Below, one piece after another: positions 26,790-36,793 of a DNA stretch of 64,000 nucleotides. This DNA is from Chrysophaeum taylorii (lineage: Eukaryota > Sar > Pelagophyceae > Pelagomonadales > Pelagomonadaceae). The notes beneath the pieces were generated by a model. The model was not told the origin of the DNA, did not search any database, and saw only the letters and a program-made list of their open reading frames with translations. The position numbers and the translations under genes are program-made. Numbering within the stretch: the stretch's first letter is position 1; every line of letters starts with the position of its first letter. Where the stretch lies: positions 1-64,000 of the forward strand of contig JAQMWT010000538.1 of assembly GCA_029834535.1 (NCBI GenBank). Direction: 5' to 3'.

Positions 26790-28519
26790 ATGCCTGCCCT
26801 CATCACTTTGGAAAACTTCGCGCTCTCTGTTGGCTCCACACAGCTCCTCGACGGCGTCTCAGCCAGTGTTGTCGAGGGCCAGCGGATCGCTGTCGTCGGA
26901 CCTAACGGCTGTGGTTCGTGTTGACACCACAAACTGATTCTCCTGATAGAGCCTTTGCAGGCAAGTCGACGCTACTCCGAGCGCTGAGCGGCTCGTCGGA
27001 AGATTATTATGTGGTGGGCGCCGGGAGCGTCGCGTCCCGCGGTGCCGTGCTCCTCGTCGAGCAGGACGCGCTCCAGTGGTCGCGGCTCCTACCCTTGGCC
27101 GAGTGCGACGAGGCCGGGCTACGCGAGATGACGCTGCCCGACGCGCTCGACATGGCGGCCGCCGCGTCGGGCGACGAGGGCGCGATGGAGGACGTCGAGG
27201 CGTGGCGACGGCTGAGTATCGCGGCGCAGGAGGCGCTCGACTGGAAGACGGCCACCTACGACGCGACGCCGTTGGGACGACTGTCGCCCGGGAGCGCGAC
27301 GCGCGCGTACTTGGCCGTAGCGCTTCGCCGTCGCGACGTGAAGCTGCTGCTTTTGGACGAGCCGACAAACTACTTGGACATACCCAGCATGCTGTGGCTT
27401 CAGGAAACTATTCTGGCCAGCGGTAAGGCGGTCGTCGTCGTATCTCACGACGAGGCTTTTCTGGACGCGGTCGCCGACCACGTGTGGGACGTCGACCCAG
27501 ACAAGCGCAGCTTGAGCGTGTCGGGGGCGAGATACTCGGCGTACTGCCGAGCCAAGGCGCTCGCGCGCGAGCAACAGCGCGTCGCTTACGATGCGCAGCA
27601 GGAGCGCCACAAAAGACTCACGACCGTAGCCAACAAGCTTCGACAGGCGTCGGCCAAAGGCGAGCGACACGCGGGGACCGACCACGACCTGCTGCAGCGC
27701 GACTTTCGCCGCAACCGCGCTGGCCGATCGGGGCGCAAGGCCAAGGCCATCGAGTCGCTGCGGGACTCCGAGCCGCGGGTTGAGCGCGTCGTCGACCGCG
27801 CGCCGTTGCGTATCGACCTCGACGCTCCGCAGGTAGGCGGCGACTCTTCGATCATTCTCGGTTCGGTTGTGATCGGCTACGATGGCGAGCCGCTGCCTTT
27901 TTTAAAGAAGCCAATCACGCTTCGCGTCGATTTTGGCGAGCGCGTGGCCATCGTAGGCTACAACGGAGTCGGGAAGTCGAGTCTGCTGCGATCGCTTACC
28001 GGCGCGATCGAACCGTGCGGCGGCGACGTCCACGTTGGCCGCGAGTTGCGCGTCGGCAACCTCACGCAGGAGCACGAGACGCTCCCGCGCAACGAGACGC
28101 CTCGCGAACACCTCTCGGCGAAGACGGGCATGTCTCTGTTCGACGCGCGCGCGCGCCTCATCAGATACGGCTTGACGAGGCAGCAAGTGGATCGCCCCAT
28201 TGGCCAACTCAATCCTGGCGCGCGCGCGCGCGCGCTGCTGGCTAGCTTTGCTATTCGGAAGGTTAACGCTCTCGTTCTCGACGAGCCCTCGAACCACCTC
28301 GACGACGAAGCCGTTGCGGAGGTGATCGCCACGCTCAACGAATACGAGGGCACGGTGATTGTCGTGTCCCATAGCCGCGACTTCCTCGAATCTCTGCAGC
28401 TCACGCGCATTCTGAGACTAGGATCGGACGGGCTCACCGAGATCGAGTCCGTCGACGCATTCGTGCGCGTCACCGAGGAGGCTGTCCGCGCTGTCGTGAC
28501 GGAGAGTTTTCGGTCATGA
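26790..28519 (+). CDS. ABC-F family ATPase, two nucleotide-binding domains
   Basis: join(26790..26913, 26961..28519) gives 560 aa; the single 47-nt intron interrupts the first Walker A motif and splicing yields GPNGCGKSTLLRAL. Cassette 1: signature-like LSPGSATRAYLA and Walker B LLLLDEPTNYLD. The linker is charged and helical (LAREQQRVAYDAQQERHK), as in ABC-F proteins. Cassette 2: GYNGVGKSSLLRSL, LNPGARARALLA and ALVLDEPSNHLDD, with the switch His in VSHSRDF. ABC-F proteins lack membrane domains and act on ribosomes as translation factors. Signature sequences are slightly off-consensus (LSPGS, LNPGA). The start fits because the first strand ALITLENFALSVGSTQLLDG begins right after the ATG. Confidence 0.9.
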
Positions 28520-29195
28520 ACGAAGCGGGTACTAGGCTTGCATGTTACACGTCTACTACGGGACGTTGCGCCTGATGCCTTAATGCGTGCAATTGATCCA
28601 GCTGCTGCAATCTCGGCAGCACTGGTGGGTCACCGCCGCGTAGTGTCACAAGCAAGCTGCAGCTCGAGGCATCGTTTGTCGATATCCTTCGACGGAAATG
28701 TCATTGATCGTGGCGTGGGTGGGATGTCGCCAGAGAGAGAGAGAGAGGGGCGCTCACACTATCGTCGTCGTCGGAAAGCTCGAGTCGGCCCGTCGTGATA
28801 TATTGTGCTTGCTTTTGGGACCCCCTACTTGTGCTCGCCTGCCTTCTCCTTTCTTTGCCTGCCTCTTCATATGCGAACGAGCGAGCGAGCGAGCTCTCTT
28901 CTGGCTTCTCCCTGAGGTCGTCGTCGTCGTCCCCCTTTTCTTTGCTACCTCCCCATTCTTGCTCTTTGAACCTGCCGTATTAAGATGAAGAAGAAGTGGA
29001 GACGGGCAGCAGACGCGAGAAATCCAATCGCTTCAAAATGTCGGTAGTTAATAAGGCGTCACATTTAACGATTGTCAACCGAAAGCAGGCGCGAACAACT
29101 ATGATTTTATGGTATGTCGCGCTGGTACAATTATTATTATGTCTTTCATTGCCACAACGAGCCAGATATAATAGAGTCGAACTATTATTATTATC
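28520..29195. other. intergenic stretch, no gene seen
   Basis: It contains a GA run (about 28733-28749), GAGC repeats near 28880 and scattered ATT triplets after 29130. Frames are short and low complexity. No RNA gene is apparent. Confidence 0.45.
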
Positions 29196-29243
29196 CTTAA
29201 ATGTCGACTGCTAAGAGGGGTGTGTGTGTGGGGAGCATTATTA
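29196..29243 (-). repeat. solo terminal segment of the small inverted-repeat element
   Basis: TTAAATGTCGACTGCTAAGA followed by GGGG and GTGTGTGTGGGGAGCAT is the reverse complement of the right end of the element at 33512-33677 and of 33735-33792. Only this end is recognisable here. Confidence 0.75.
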
Positions 29244-29375
29244 TTGTCAGGCACACACACCACACACAGCCTCACGAGGGGAACCAGAGATGACGCCGTC
29301 GCATTATTATTGTCAGGCACAACGAACCAGAACTACAAGTGCTGAAAACTTAGGTCCAGCTTGTATTATTATTAA
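29244..29375. repeat. repeated ATTATTATTGTCAGGCACA units
   Basis: GCATTATTATTGTCAGGCAC occurs twice (29236-29257 and 29301-29322), with related ATTATTATT blocks nearby at 29130-29195 and 29350-29375 and a CACACA run. It is a short direct repeat with spacing of about 65 bp. Confidence 0.6.
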
Positions 29376-29522
29376 AGCTGCGAGGTCCTCCTCTCCTCCA
29401 TTACATTCCTAAACACACCTAAACACAGAAACGTAAGAGAGGCGTCCGTCTTCCAAAAAACCATGTTTTGGCGGGTCATGTAGCCGCCACGATGGCCGAC
29501 GGATGAGACATGGGTGTCTGGA

Positions 29523-31738
29523 TTAGACGACGGAGGAAACGATGGGGTTGACTTCGATGCTGCCGCCGTCGCTATCGACGTCCATGTCGTCGTCGTCGTC
29601 GTAAGGGTTGAGCTTTCGTTCCTCCTCGCTCCGTTGTCTCGCGATGGGGAGCTCGTAGTGGCCTGAGGTGCCGATGGGATTAATGGCGAGTGCCTGTTCG
29701 AACCGTTTCTTTCTCGTTTTTTTGTCGCGATGCATCTTAGCAACGACGACGACGCCTACCAGGACAAGGAGAACTAGGATCGGCACGGCAATGGCGGTCG
29801 AGTTGACGCGGTTCTTCTTGCTCGAGGAAGAGTGGCCCGAGGACTGTCCAGCGTTGGCGGCGGCTTGGATCGTCGGTGCGAGGGAGATGGTCGGGGTCGT
29901 CGAGGCCGACGGGGTGACTGTTGGCGCCAAGGTCGGATCCAAGACGCCGCGACAACAGAAGCACCCCGAATCCTGGAGGTGATTGCAGCCGATGTTGTTT
30001 CCACCGCGGTTCCAGAAACCACCGAGCATATCGCAGTCGTGATCGTGCTGGACGCAGATACCGTCTCGACTTTCGTGGCACCACCGAACAGAGTCCTGGT
30101 GCGCGGTGGTGCAAACAGCTCCGGTCGGATCGCGCGTGGGAAAGAACGAAATCGAGGGCACGGGCGTGGGAGGGAACGTGATCGTGGGCACGATGGATGG
30201 CGCGGACGACACGGTCGGTGTCGCCGACGGCTCGGACGTCGTCGGTGCCGGTCTCGTCGGCGCGGACGTTGTCGGAACGGTCGTAGGGACGGGCGACGGC
30301 AGCGCTCGGGACGGCGCCGGCGTCGGCTCGGAGATTGGCCCTTCGGACGGCGCATATGTGGGGCGCTTGCTCGGGGCGGCGGTCGTCGGTTTCGGGGACA
30401 TCGTTGGCCTCGAAGTTGTGGGCGCCGGCGTGGGTTGATCGCACTCGTGCCACGACACGGTGTCGGCATCCTACTTACGCTAAACTATGTTTCTGGAGTG
30501 GTGAAAAGATAGACTCGCCTTGGCTGCAACAAAAACAGAAAACTCGCCCTTTCCGTAAAAGTCCGAAGCCAGCACGGCATGGGCGCCCGGTACGGCGTTC
30601 GAGACGAGGTCCGCCGAATACCCGTCGCCCTCCCGAACGTGCATTGTGACGCTGTCGTCCCAAGCGGCAAAAATTTCAGCGAAACCATCGTTGTCGATGT
30701 CGAGGGCGTGAACAAATGTTGGTGACCGAACGTCGTTCGTGACGACCGTCTTCTCCCACGACGGGTTATCGTAGAGGGCGATCGTATCATCGTGAGCAGA
30801 AGCAGCAAGCACGTCGACGTCGCCATCACCGTCGACGTCGTAACCAAAAACTGATCTCGCATCTAGTGCCTCATCGTCGAGAACAAGTTGCGTGAAGGAT
30901 TGTGCGCCGTCGTCGCTCGCGAAGAGAGTAATTCCTGCGGAGACTTATTACTTCTTCTTCGAGGGGAAAATCACGAAAAAAAGAGCGCGCACGGTTGTCA
31001 GATTTTGAGGCGCTCAAGATATCCATGTCGCCGTCTCCGTCAAGGTCCCCCGCCCATACCTGGCGCACGTGGTGCACCGAAGTACTCACCACGTGACGTT
31101 TCCACGTGACTCCTTCTTGTTGCTCGAACCAGAAGATCGTGTTTTCAGCAGTTGCCGCGGCGACGACGTCTGCGTCCCCGTCCGCGTCCATGTCTAAAGC
31201 CACGATTGATCGCGCCCCCGTCGCGAGGCCAATCACGTGTTTGGTGAACTCGCCGTCAACACCTTGTTCGTACCATGCGAACGCGTGATCGGACGAGGAA
31301 GCGGACAGCACGTCCATCCGCCCGTCCGCGTTGATGTCCGCCGCGTAAACGGCTTGCACACCCTGCGAATGAATGAATGAGTGAATAGAAACGGGATGCT
31401 GACGACGCAGCAAAGTCCGTCCGCAACGAATGATGACACACACCATGGCCGCATCGTCGACCACGTGGGGTTCGAACGCCTTGCCGTCGACCATTTCGTA
31501 CCACACGACCTCGTCGTCGTGCTCGTTGGCGCTGATCACCTGAGTTGTCGCAAACATGAGGTCCCTCATACATACTTTAGACTCGTCGCACGTCTTTTTG
31601 GCCGTCGTTGTTCAGGTCCTCGATCCACAGAAACGTGGTACCGCCGGCGCTCGATGAGATGACGTGAAGAGGGCAAGCCGAGGTCGCGGGTGTCGTCGAC
31701 AAGAGCATGACGACGAGTGTCACCAACGGGTGTTGCAT
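29523..31738 (-). CDS. type I surface protein: FG-GAP/VCBS repeats, Pro/Thr-rich stalk, Cys module, TM, short tail
   Basis: Read as the complement of join(29523..30470, 30537..30934, 30993..31362, 31444..31539, 31592..31738), 652 aa. Introns are 52, 81, 58 and (less certain) 66 nt. Splicing restores FG-GAP units: WIEDLNNDGQKD joined to VISANEHDDEVVWYE, then ADINADGRMDVLSAS, LDMDADGDADVVAA, GDLDGDGDMDILSAS, YDVDGDGDVDVLAAS and LDIDNDGFAEIFAA. Each has the Dx(D/N)xDG calcium loop. A signal peptide (LVTLVVMLLSTTPATSACP) starts the protein. A PTxAPS-rich mucin-like stalk, an eight-Cys module (CHESRDGICVQHDHDC to SGCFCCRG), one TM (VPILVLLVLVGVVVVA) and a cytosolic tail with a DDDDD patch follow. 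It resembles integrin-alpha-like beta propellers, so an adhesion or receptor role is inferred. Confidence 0.82.
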
Positions 31739-31896
31739 GGCTGCGCGGGCGTCACCAAGACGCCTCTGCTCTGATGAACAACTCTTCGCCGTAACGAAGG
31801 TCTCACCGCCACGTCGGAAGAAAAACAACAACAGCGCCGCCGAACACACGAAAAAAAAACGGAACTGTTCGTTCTCAGGTAGTATCTACTATCATT

Positions 31897-31926
31897 GTGA
31901 GAACTGAAATGGGATGTGAGAACTAT
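31897..31926 (+). repeat. boundary direct repeat of the copia region, left
   Basis: GTGAGAACTGAAATGGGATG then TGAGAACTAT. The same sequence with one transition and one extra G occurs at 36677-36707, just beyond the opposite side of the element. It probably represents remnants of LTRs; internally it also holds two copies of GTGAGAACT. Confidence 0.6.
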
Positions 31927-31987
31927 AAGGGGAGCGAAGGTTGTCCAGGCGGGGATTGTGTTGGAGATCAATGATGTGGTTGCGATG

Positions 31988-33511
31988 CTATTCGGCGGTG
32001 CTGTAAAAGCGAATATCAATATGGCGGGTGCGCCGCATGAGACATTGGAGACGGACTTGGGTGACGGTGGTGCTATTATCGACATACATTGGTACCGTGT
32101 GACGAGGGAGATCAAAGTCATCAAAAAGTTTGAGAAGCCAAGAGAGCTCCGCAGTAGCGGCGTAAAGAGCGAGCAATTCAGCTTCAAAAGAAGAGCGAGC
32201 AAGTAAGTACTGCGAGCGGGAGCAGTAGGCGATCATAGAGCCAGCAAGGAGAAAACAAAACCAGTTGTGGAGTGGCGGTCATCGGGGTCGTCGGCCCAGC
32301 TGGAGTCGGAATAACCACAGAGACGAAGGGTAGAATCGCGACCAAGAACAAGGGCAGGATCGTGAGAACCATTTAGATAACGCAGAGTGTGAGATAAAGC
32401 GTGCCAGTGGGCTTTACCAGGATTGTGTAAAAAACGCGCACAGTGATTGACGGACCAAGTGATATCAGGGCGAGGCATAACAGAAGGAAACAAGACACAA
32501 CGGAGAATACGACGAAAAGGGATGCGTGCCATGAAGACGTGAGCAGGGGAGCCAGGTGCAGGAGAAGCAGCCGCAGAAAGAGGAAGAACCATTGGGAGCG
32601 GGAGTAAATTCTGGTTTGCTGTTGATGAAGCGATGTTCGGTGAGGATTTCACGGATAGCATGGGATTGGTAGATAGCGAGCTTGCGACGTGCGCGAGCAC
32701 GCGTAAGGCGGAGACCAACGGAAGTGGGAAGGCTTTGAAAAACGCAAAAAAGGAAGCTTGGTAATGGCCAATGCAAGAACGGGGGTGCGCCACAAGAAGA
32801 TCATCAACGACGAGAACAAGGCGCGGAACGACAGTAGACTTAAGCATGAGTGTGTAGCTGCAAGTGTCACCAGATCCGCGGACGAAGCCACAGTCATTGA
32901 TGAGAAAGCGTGCCAAATAAAGCCACCGATCACGACAAGCTTGTTTGCAACCATACCAAGAGCGACGGAGCGTGTAAATGATTTTGAAACCGTCGGTGGG
33001 TTGGCGAGGAGCATAACCTTCGGGTGGCCAGACATAGATGTCTTCGTCAATGAGAGCTTGGATAAAAGCGGAGTTGACATCCAACTTACGCAAATCCCAG
33101 TCGTGAACAGCAACGCCAGACAGGGGCTTGTATGAAAGCAGAGATGACATCTACAGGACGGCACGTGTCGTGGTAAGCAATGCCGTGAACCTGCGTGTAA
33201 CCGCGGACAACGAGATGAGCATTGTACGATTTGAAGCGGCCAGAGTCATAGTTCGTGCGGAGGATCCACTTGAGGGTACAAATGTTGCCAGAAAAAGTCG
33301 AAGGAAGGCGAACAACATCCCAGCAACCAAGCTGACCAAGGGAGCGATACTCTTTGGCGATGGCTTGCAACCAGTCAGGACGCTCAGGATTGGTCTGAGC
33401 TAAAGCTTCACGTAAATGGGTGGAAGTAACGGTAGTTTCGTCAATGTATGAATACTGAGAGGTTTCTTCGGAAGCAGAGTAATAAACATGTGCATGGGGA
33501 TCAACAAGGGT
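31988..33511 (-). pseudogene. copia pol remnant: reverse transcriptase and RNase H
   Basis: In order on the minus strand: a segment with HLREALAQTNPERPDWLQA then KEYRSLGQLGCWDVV, then HLVVRGYTQVHGIAYHDT; LRKLDVNSAFIQALIDEDIY and YGCKQACRDRWLYL; the catalytic VVDDLL; PDITWSVNHCARFLHNPGKA and GYSDSSWADDPDDRHSTTGF; and, in another frame, ARSSFEAELLALYAATAELS with the VDNSTT and RHIDIR motifs of RNase H. Frame changes near 33130 and 32236 break it, and the left coding edge is cut by the inverted-repeat element at 33512. It is therefore non-functional. The lineage call is certain. Confidence 0.93.
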
Positions 33512-33677
33512 GTTTAAATGTCGACTGCTAAGAGGGGGGGGTTAGCTAAACAAAGGGGAAGGAAGACATACGTACTTATCTCCGCCCGTCAGGCACATCC
33601 CTCATACCCCACAAACCCACCCACATCCTTCATGCTCCCCACACACACCCCCCCCTCTTAGCAGTCGACATTTAAAG
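33512..33677. mobile_element. about 165-bp MITE-like element with terminal inverted repeats
   Basis: The left end TTTAAATGTCGACTGCTAAG plus a G-run is the reverse complement of the right end (C-run plus CTTAGCAGTCGACATTTAAA). The inverted repeats are about 28 bp. The interior includes CGTACTTATCTCCGCCCGTC then AGGCACATCCCTCAT, shared with dispersed repeat copies A and C. It breaks the copia open frame exactly at its left edge. No coding capacity is seen. A TTTAA/TTAA duplication may flank it, but TTTAAA is also the end of the repeat, so the target site is ambiguous. Confidence 0.75.
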
Positions 33678-33724
33678 ACATACTGAACTAACAAACGAAA
33701 GCTAACATAAGAGACATACAAAGA

Positions 33725-33792
33725 GACTCATACCCCACCCACATCCTTCATGCTCCCCACACACACCCCCCTCTTAGCAGTCGACATTTAAA
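33725..33792 (+). repeat. partial duplicate of the right half of the inverted-repeat element
   Basis: The sequence CCACCCACATCCTTCATGCT then CCCCACACACACCCC and the CTCTTAGCAGTCGACATTTA end repeats 33608-33677 almost exactly, about 115 bp downstream in the same orientation. Confidence 0.8.
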
Positions 33793-33967
33793 GACATACA
33801 AAGAGTTACAGAAGGAAACAGAAGCGACAGAGGAAACAGAATCGACATTGTGACAGGATGAAACAGAATCGACATTGCGCTGTTGACAAACGCCAGTATG
33901 AAAGTTTGTTGGTTGTTGTAATGCGCTTTGGTCGACTTTGCGCGGTCGGCTCCGTTTGGCTCGACTT

Positions 33968-34055
33968 TGTTTTGCACTTTCTGTTGTTTTCTCTCTTTTG
34001 CACTTTCTGTTGTTTTCTATCTTGTGCACTTTCTGTTGTTTTCTCTCTTTGGTGC
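33968..34055. repeat. tandem repeat of GCACTTTCTGTTGTTTTCT
   Basis: Three units of about 27 bp (TTTTGCACTTTCTGTTGTTT plus TCTCTC) lie inside the copia region. Confidence 0.8.
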
Positions 34056-34137
34056 GTCGGAGTTCATGAGCTCGTAGAATGGTCGGTTCACGTGATGGGG
34101 TGATCAGTCCCAGTGAAACCGGCGCATTCGCATCAAA

Positions 34138-34236
34138 CACAGGGGGCAAGGGGGCAACAGCGGACAAGGGGGCAACAGCGGAAGAAGAACAGGTGACAAT
34201 CGGGCAACAGCAGGAACAGGTGACAATGGGGCAACA
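34138..34236. repeat. GGGGCAACAG-type tandem repeat
   Basis: Four to five copies of GGGCAACAGC(G/A)G interleaved with AGGAACAGGTGACAAT form a short composite array within the copia region. Confidence 0.7.
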
Positions 34237-35162
34237 GTAGACGAGAGCTGAAAGGCGGAACAACGTTAAAGTTCCTTCGGTGGTTGACATTGCAAGAAAT
34301 CTGATAAGCGAAACTGTCAGCAAAATCGAGGTCTGAAGAACAGGAGCGACAAAAGTGCCTGGGGAGACTTGCGTTAAGCGATTGTTGCCACTGAGGATCG
34401 CAGGGGGGTAAAGATAGCGGGAACACAGGCTGGTATATATGATGGCAGTGTACCAGACGTCTGATGAGAACGTGGCCTTTGGGCAGATATGTTGCATGGT
34501 GCATGGTGACCAGGTTACGTTGCATGGTGCATGTTGACCAGGTTATGACGATGGTCGGAGTCGACAGAAGCAAAAACAGGCGTAAACAGGTTTGATGCGA
34601 ACGTGGGTGTTTGGTTGTTGTGGTGCGAGCAAGTTGCCATGGGCACGACCGCGTCCTGTACGCGAAAATGGAAGACTTCTGACGCGCCAGCGGTGTAAGG
34701 AACGAACACGGGTAGACCAGGCTGCTGTATGCCAGCCTGCTGTGGCAGATAAGGAAGTGGCCCGTTTTCGCATTCGCAAGAACGAAGTTGCCATATGGGC
34801 CAACGTTGGAGGAGCAAGCGGCGAGCTTCGCTCGTCATACTCGAATAGACTGCGGTAGAAGTTGGCGATAGTGGCAAAACAGTTGTGGCACGTAAGAACG
34901 TAGCGTCGCAGTGCTGAGCACGGAATTCACTGCGATAGCAAAACCGGATTTTAAATGTCAGAAAAGCGGCGAAAAGGCGATAGTGCGCGAAGGAGAACCA
35001 CAAATCACACAGCAAAGAAGCGTCTGTCCAGGATCCCGAAGATGAGCGATCCAACCAAATAGGAAGCACGCTGCGCACGCGAAAAATTGACAGGCACAGC
35101 TTAGTTGTGGAGGGTGAAATGCGCGATGGAACGTGATTCGCTGGTTTTACCAAAACCGACAA

Positions 35163-35395
35163 GCACAACGAGGAGTGGATCAACGAATAGGTGAAAATGC
35201 ATAACGGGGAGTGGATCAACGAATAGGCGATATACAGAACGAGGAGGGGAGCAACGACGAGGTGAAAAGACAACGAGGAGGGGAGCAACGACGAGGTGAA
35301 AAGACAGAACGAGGAGAGGAGCAACGACGACGGGAAAATACAGAACGAGGGGTGGAGCAACGAATAGCGGAAAATACAGAACGAAGGGCGCCTGT
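35163..35395. repeat. array of about six 36-38-bp units
   Basis: Units follow the pattern GAACGAGGAGGGGAGCAACG then ACGAGGTGAAAAGACA, with variants GTGGATCAACGAATAGG and GGAAAATACA. The array is in the non-recognised middle of the copia element. Confidence 0.75.
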
Positions 35396-35814
35396 GCAAT
35401 GGGAGCTAAAAACAAAAACGAGGGGCTTCCGTGGGATGGGGTTGTTGATGTGCTTGCATCAGACATTCGGCGGTACGCACGCTGACTTGGAATTATCTTG
35501 ATTGGCAGAAAGGTGCAAATATGATGAGACAGAGTATCGGGAGGGGGATGGGAGACGGTGGGTGTGGCCGTTTAAGGCGGTGAAGGGGGTGGAATAGATG
35601 GTGGTATTAAGAAAAGCGGCGGAGTGGAACTAGAATCAGTCAAGGTGGGAGTAGGCATAGGAGCAGAAAAGGTAGTGTTACTAGTGTTGGTGTTGGTGGG
35701 TTGGTGTTGTTGGGTGTTGTTGGAGTCATTGGGAGTGTTGCGCTGTTGAGAAGAACGGCGATGGTGGGTAGGGCGTTGTCGTGGAATAGCTAGGAACTTT
35801 GGAACTTGCGGCAG

Positions 35815-36033
35815 TCCCTCTTAAAGTGATGATCCTTGCAGCAGCCGCCAAAATGACAGCGGGTAGTGCGTCGGAATCGAGAAGAGCCAGGTTGTTGGGA
35901 ACGGGGAGCGTCTAGGGTAGGTCAGTTGGAAGAGTCTGAAGTCGTGGCTGACGACGCGGCGGATAGCGCGGCGGAAGTGGTTGTGCATGCCATCTAAATT
36001 GATTGGTGTTGAACTTCTCAAGGGTACAACCAC
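35815..36033 (-). pseudogene. gag-like zinc-knuckle remnant of the copia element
   Basis: The minus strand encodes RCHFGGCCKDHHFKRDCRKF. The cysteines and histidine fit C-x4-C-x4-H-x4-C rather than the usual C-x2-C-x4-H-x4-C of retroelement gag knuckles. Position upstream of the polymerase supports a gag origin. Surrounding frames are short and broken. Confidence 0.45.
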
Positions 36034-36135
36034 AGTTGTCGGTACGAAACGCGAGACGATAAAACAAAGCCAGTAAAGCTTGAAGCACGATGCACGTAGT
36101 CAAATGCGAGGACACACTCGAGGGTGCGTCGGATC

Positions 36136-36207
36136 AGGTACAATGCCGAGCAACTCGTATACTCCGGTGATAGGTACAATGCCGAGCAACTCGTATACTC
36201 CGATGAT
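36136..36207. repeat. perfect 36-bp tandem duplication
   Basis: Two consecutive copies of AGGTACAATGCCGAGCAACT then CGTATACTCCG(G/A)TGAT lie near the presumed gag start of the copia element. Confidence 0.85.
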
Positions 36208-36676
36208 GATGAACTTGTAGAGGAAGTTCGCTACGCGTTCCCCACGGCCCACGTAGACATCGGTAATGCGCTTGTAAAGTCGTCGCGTGAAGTTCATGTC
36301 GCGGTTTTCATGGATATCAACGTCGTTGTTGCTCGACGCGAAATTCGCCTTCAGAGCAGCGAGATTCTGAGAAATTCTTCTTCAGAGCAGCGAGATGCTG
36401 AGATGCTAGTCCAAGGATCGTTGGTCGAGATAATGTGATCGCCGGTGGAGATGATCATGTTCTCGAGACGACGTGCCATTGGTGGGGAAAAAAAAAAAAA
36501 TGTCGCTCATCGCTGCAGGCATCAAGTTTGTGCGAAAGCTTGCTAGCTTGAATTTCGATCGAGGACATGATAGACGACAACGAACCGAACACGTAGCAAT
36601 GAACTGAAGCCGAGAAGGAGTCGCCAGGAAGTCAAGCACAGGCTCGATCGTGAACGAGCACCTGGTACCAGTGTGT

Positions 36677-36707
36677 GTGAGAACTGAGATGGGGATGTGA
36701 GAACTAT
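36677..36707 (+). repeat. boundary direct repeat of the copia region, right
   Basis: GTGAGAACTGAGATGGGGAT then GTGAGAACTAT, the counterpart of 31897-31926. Confidence 0.6.
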
Positions 36708-36793
36708 TATAATGGGGACGTGGTGCAGGGGTAAGTGTCATAGCTTCCTCACAATCATCGACCCAGACAGAAAATTATGATGACGACTAACTA

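Larger units (their letters stand above)
31890..36710 (-). mobile_element. degenerate Ty1/copia LTR retrotransposon
   Basis: A roughly 4.8-kb region on the minus strand has a nucleic-acid-binding Cys/His motif near 35.8 kb and copia-type polymerase at 33.5-32.0 kb, in the expected gag-to-pol order. Near both ends lies the same 30-31 bp sequence (31897-31926 and 36677-36707). Protease and integrase are not recognisable; the middle is interrupted by a small inverted-repeat element and tandem repeats. Size and order fit copia. Exact LTR limits cannot be set by eye. Confidence 0.7.
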
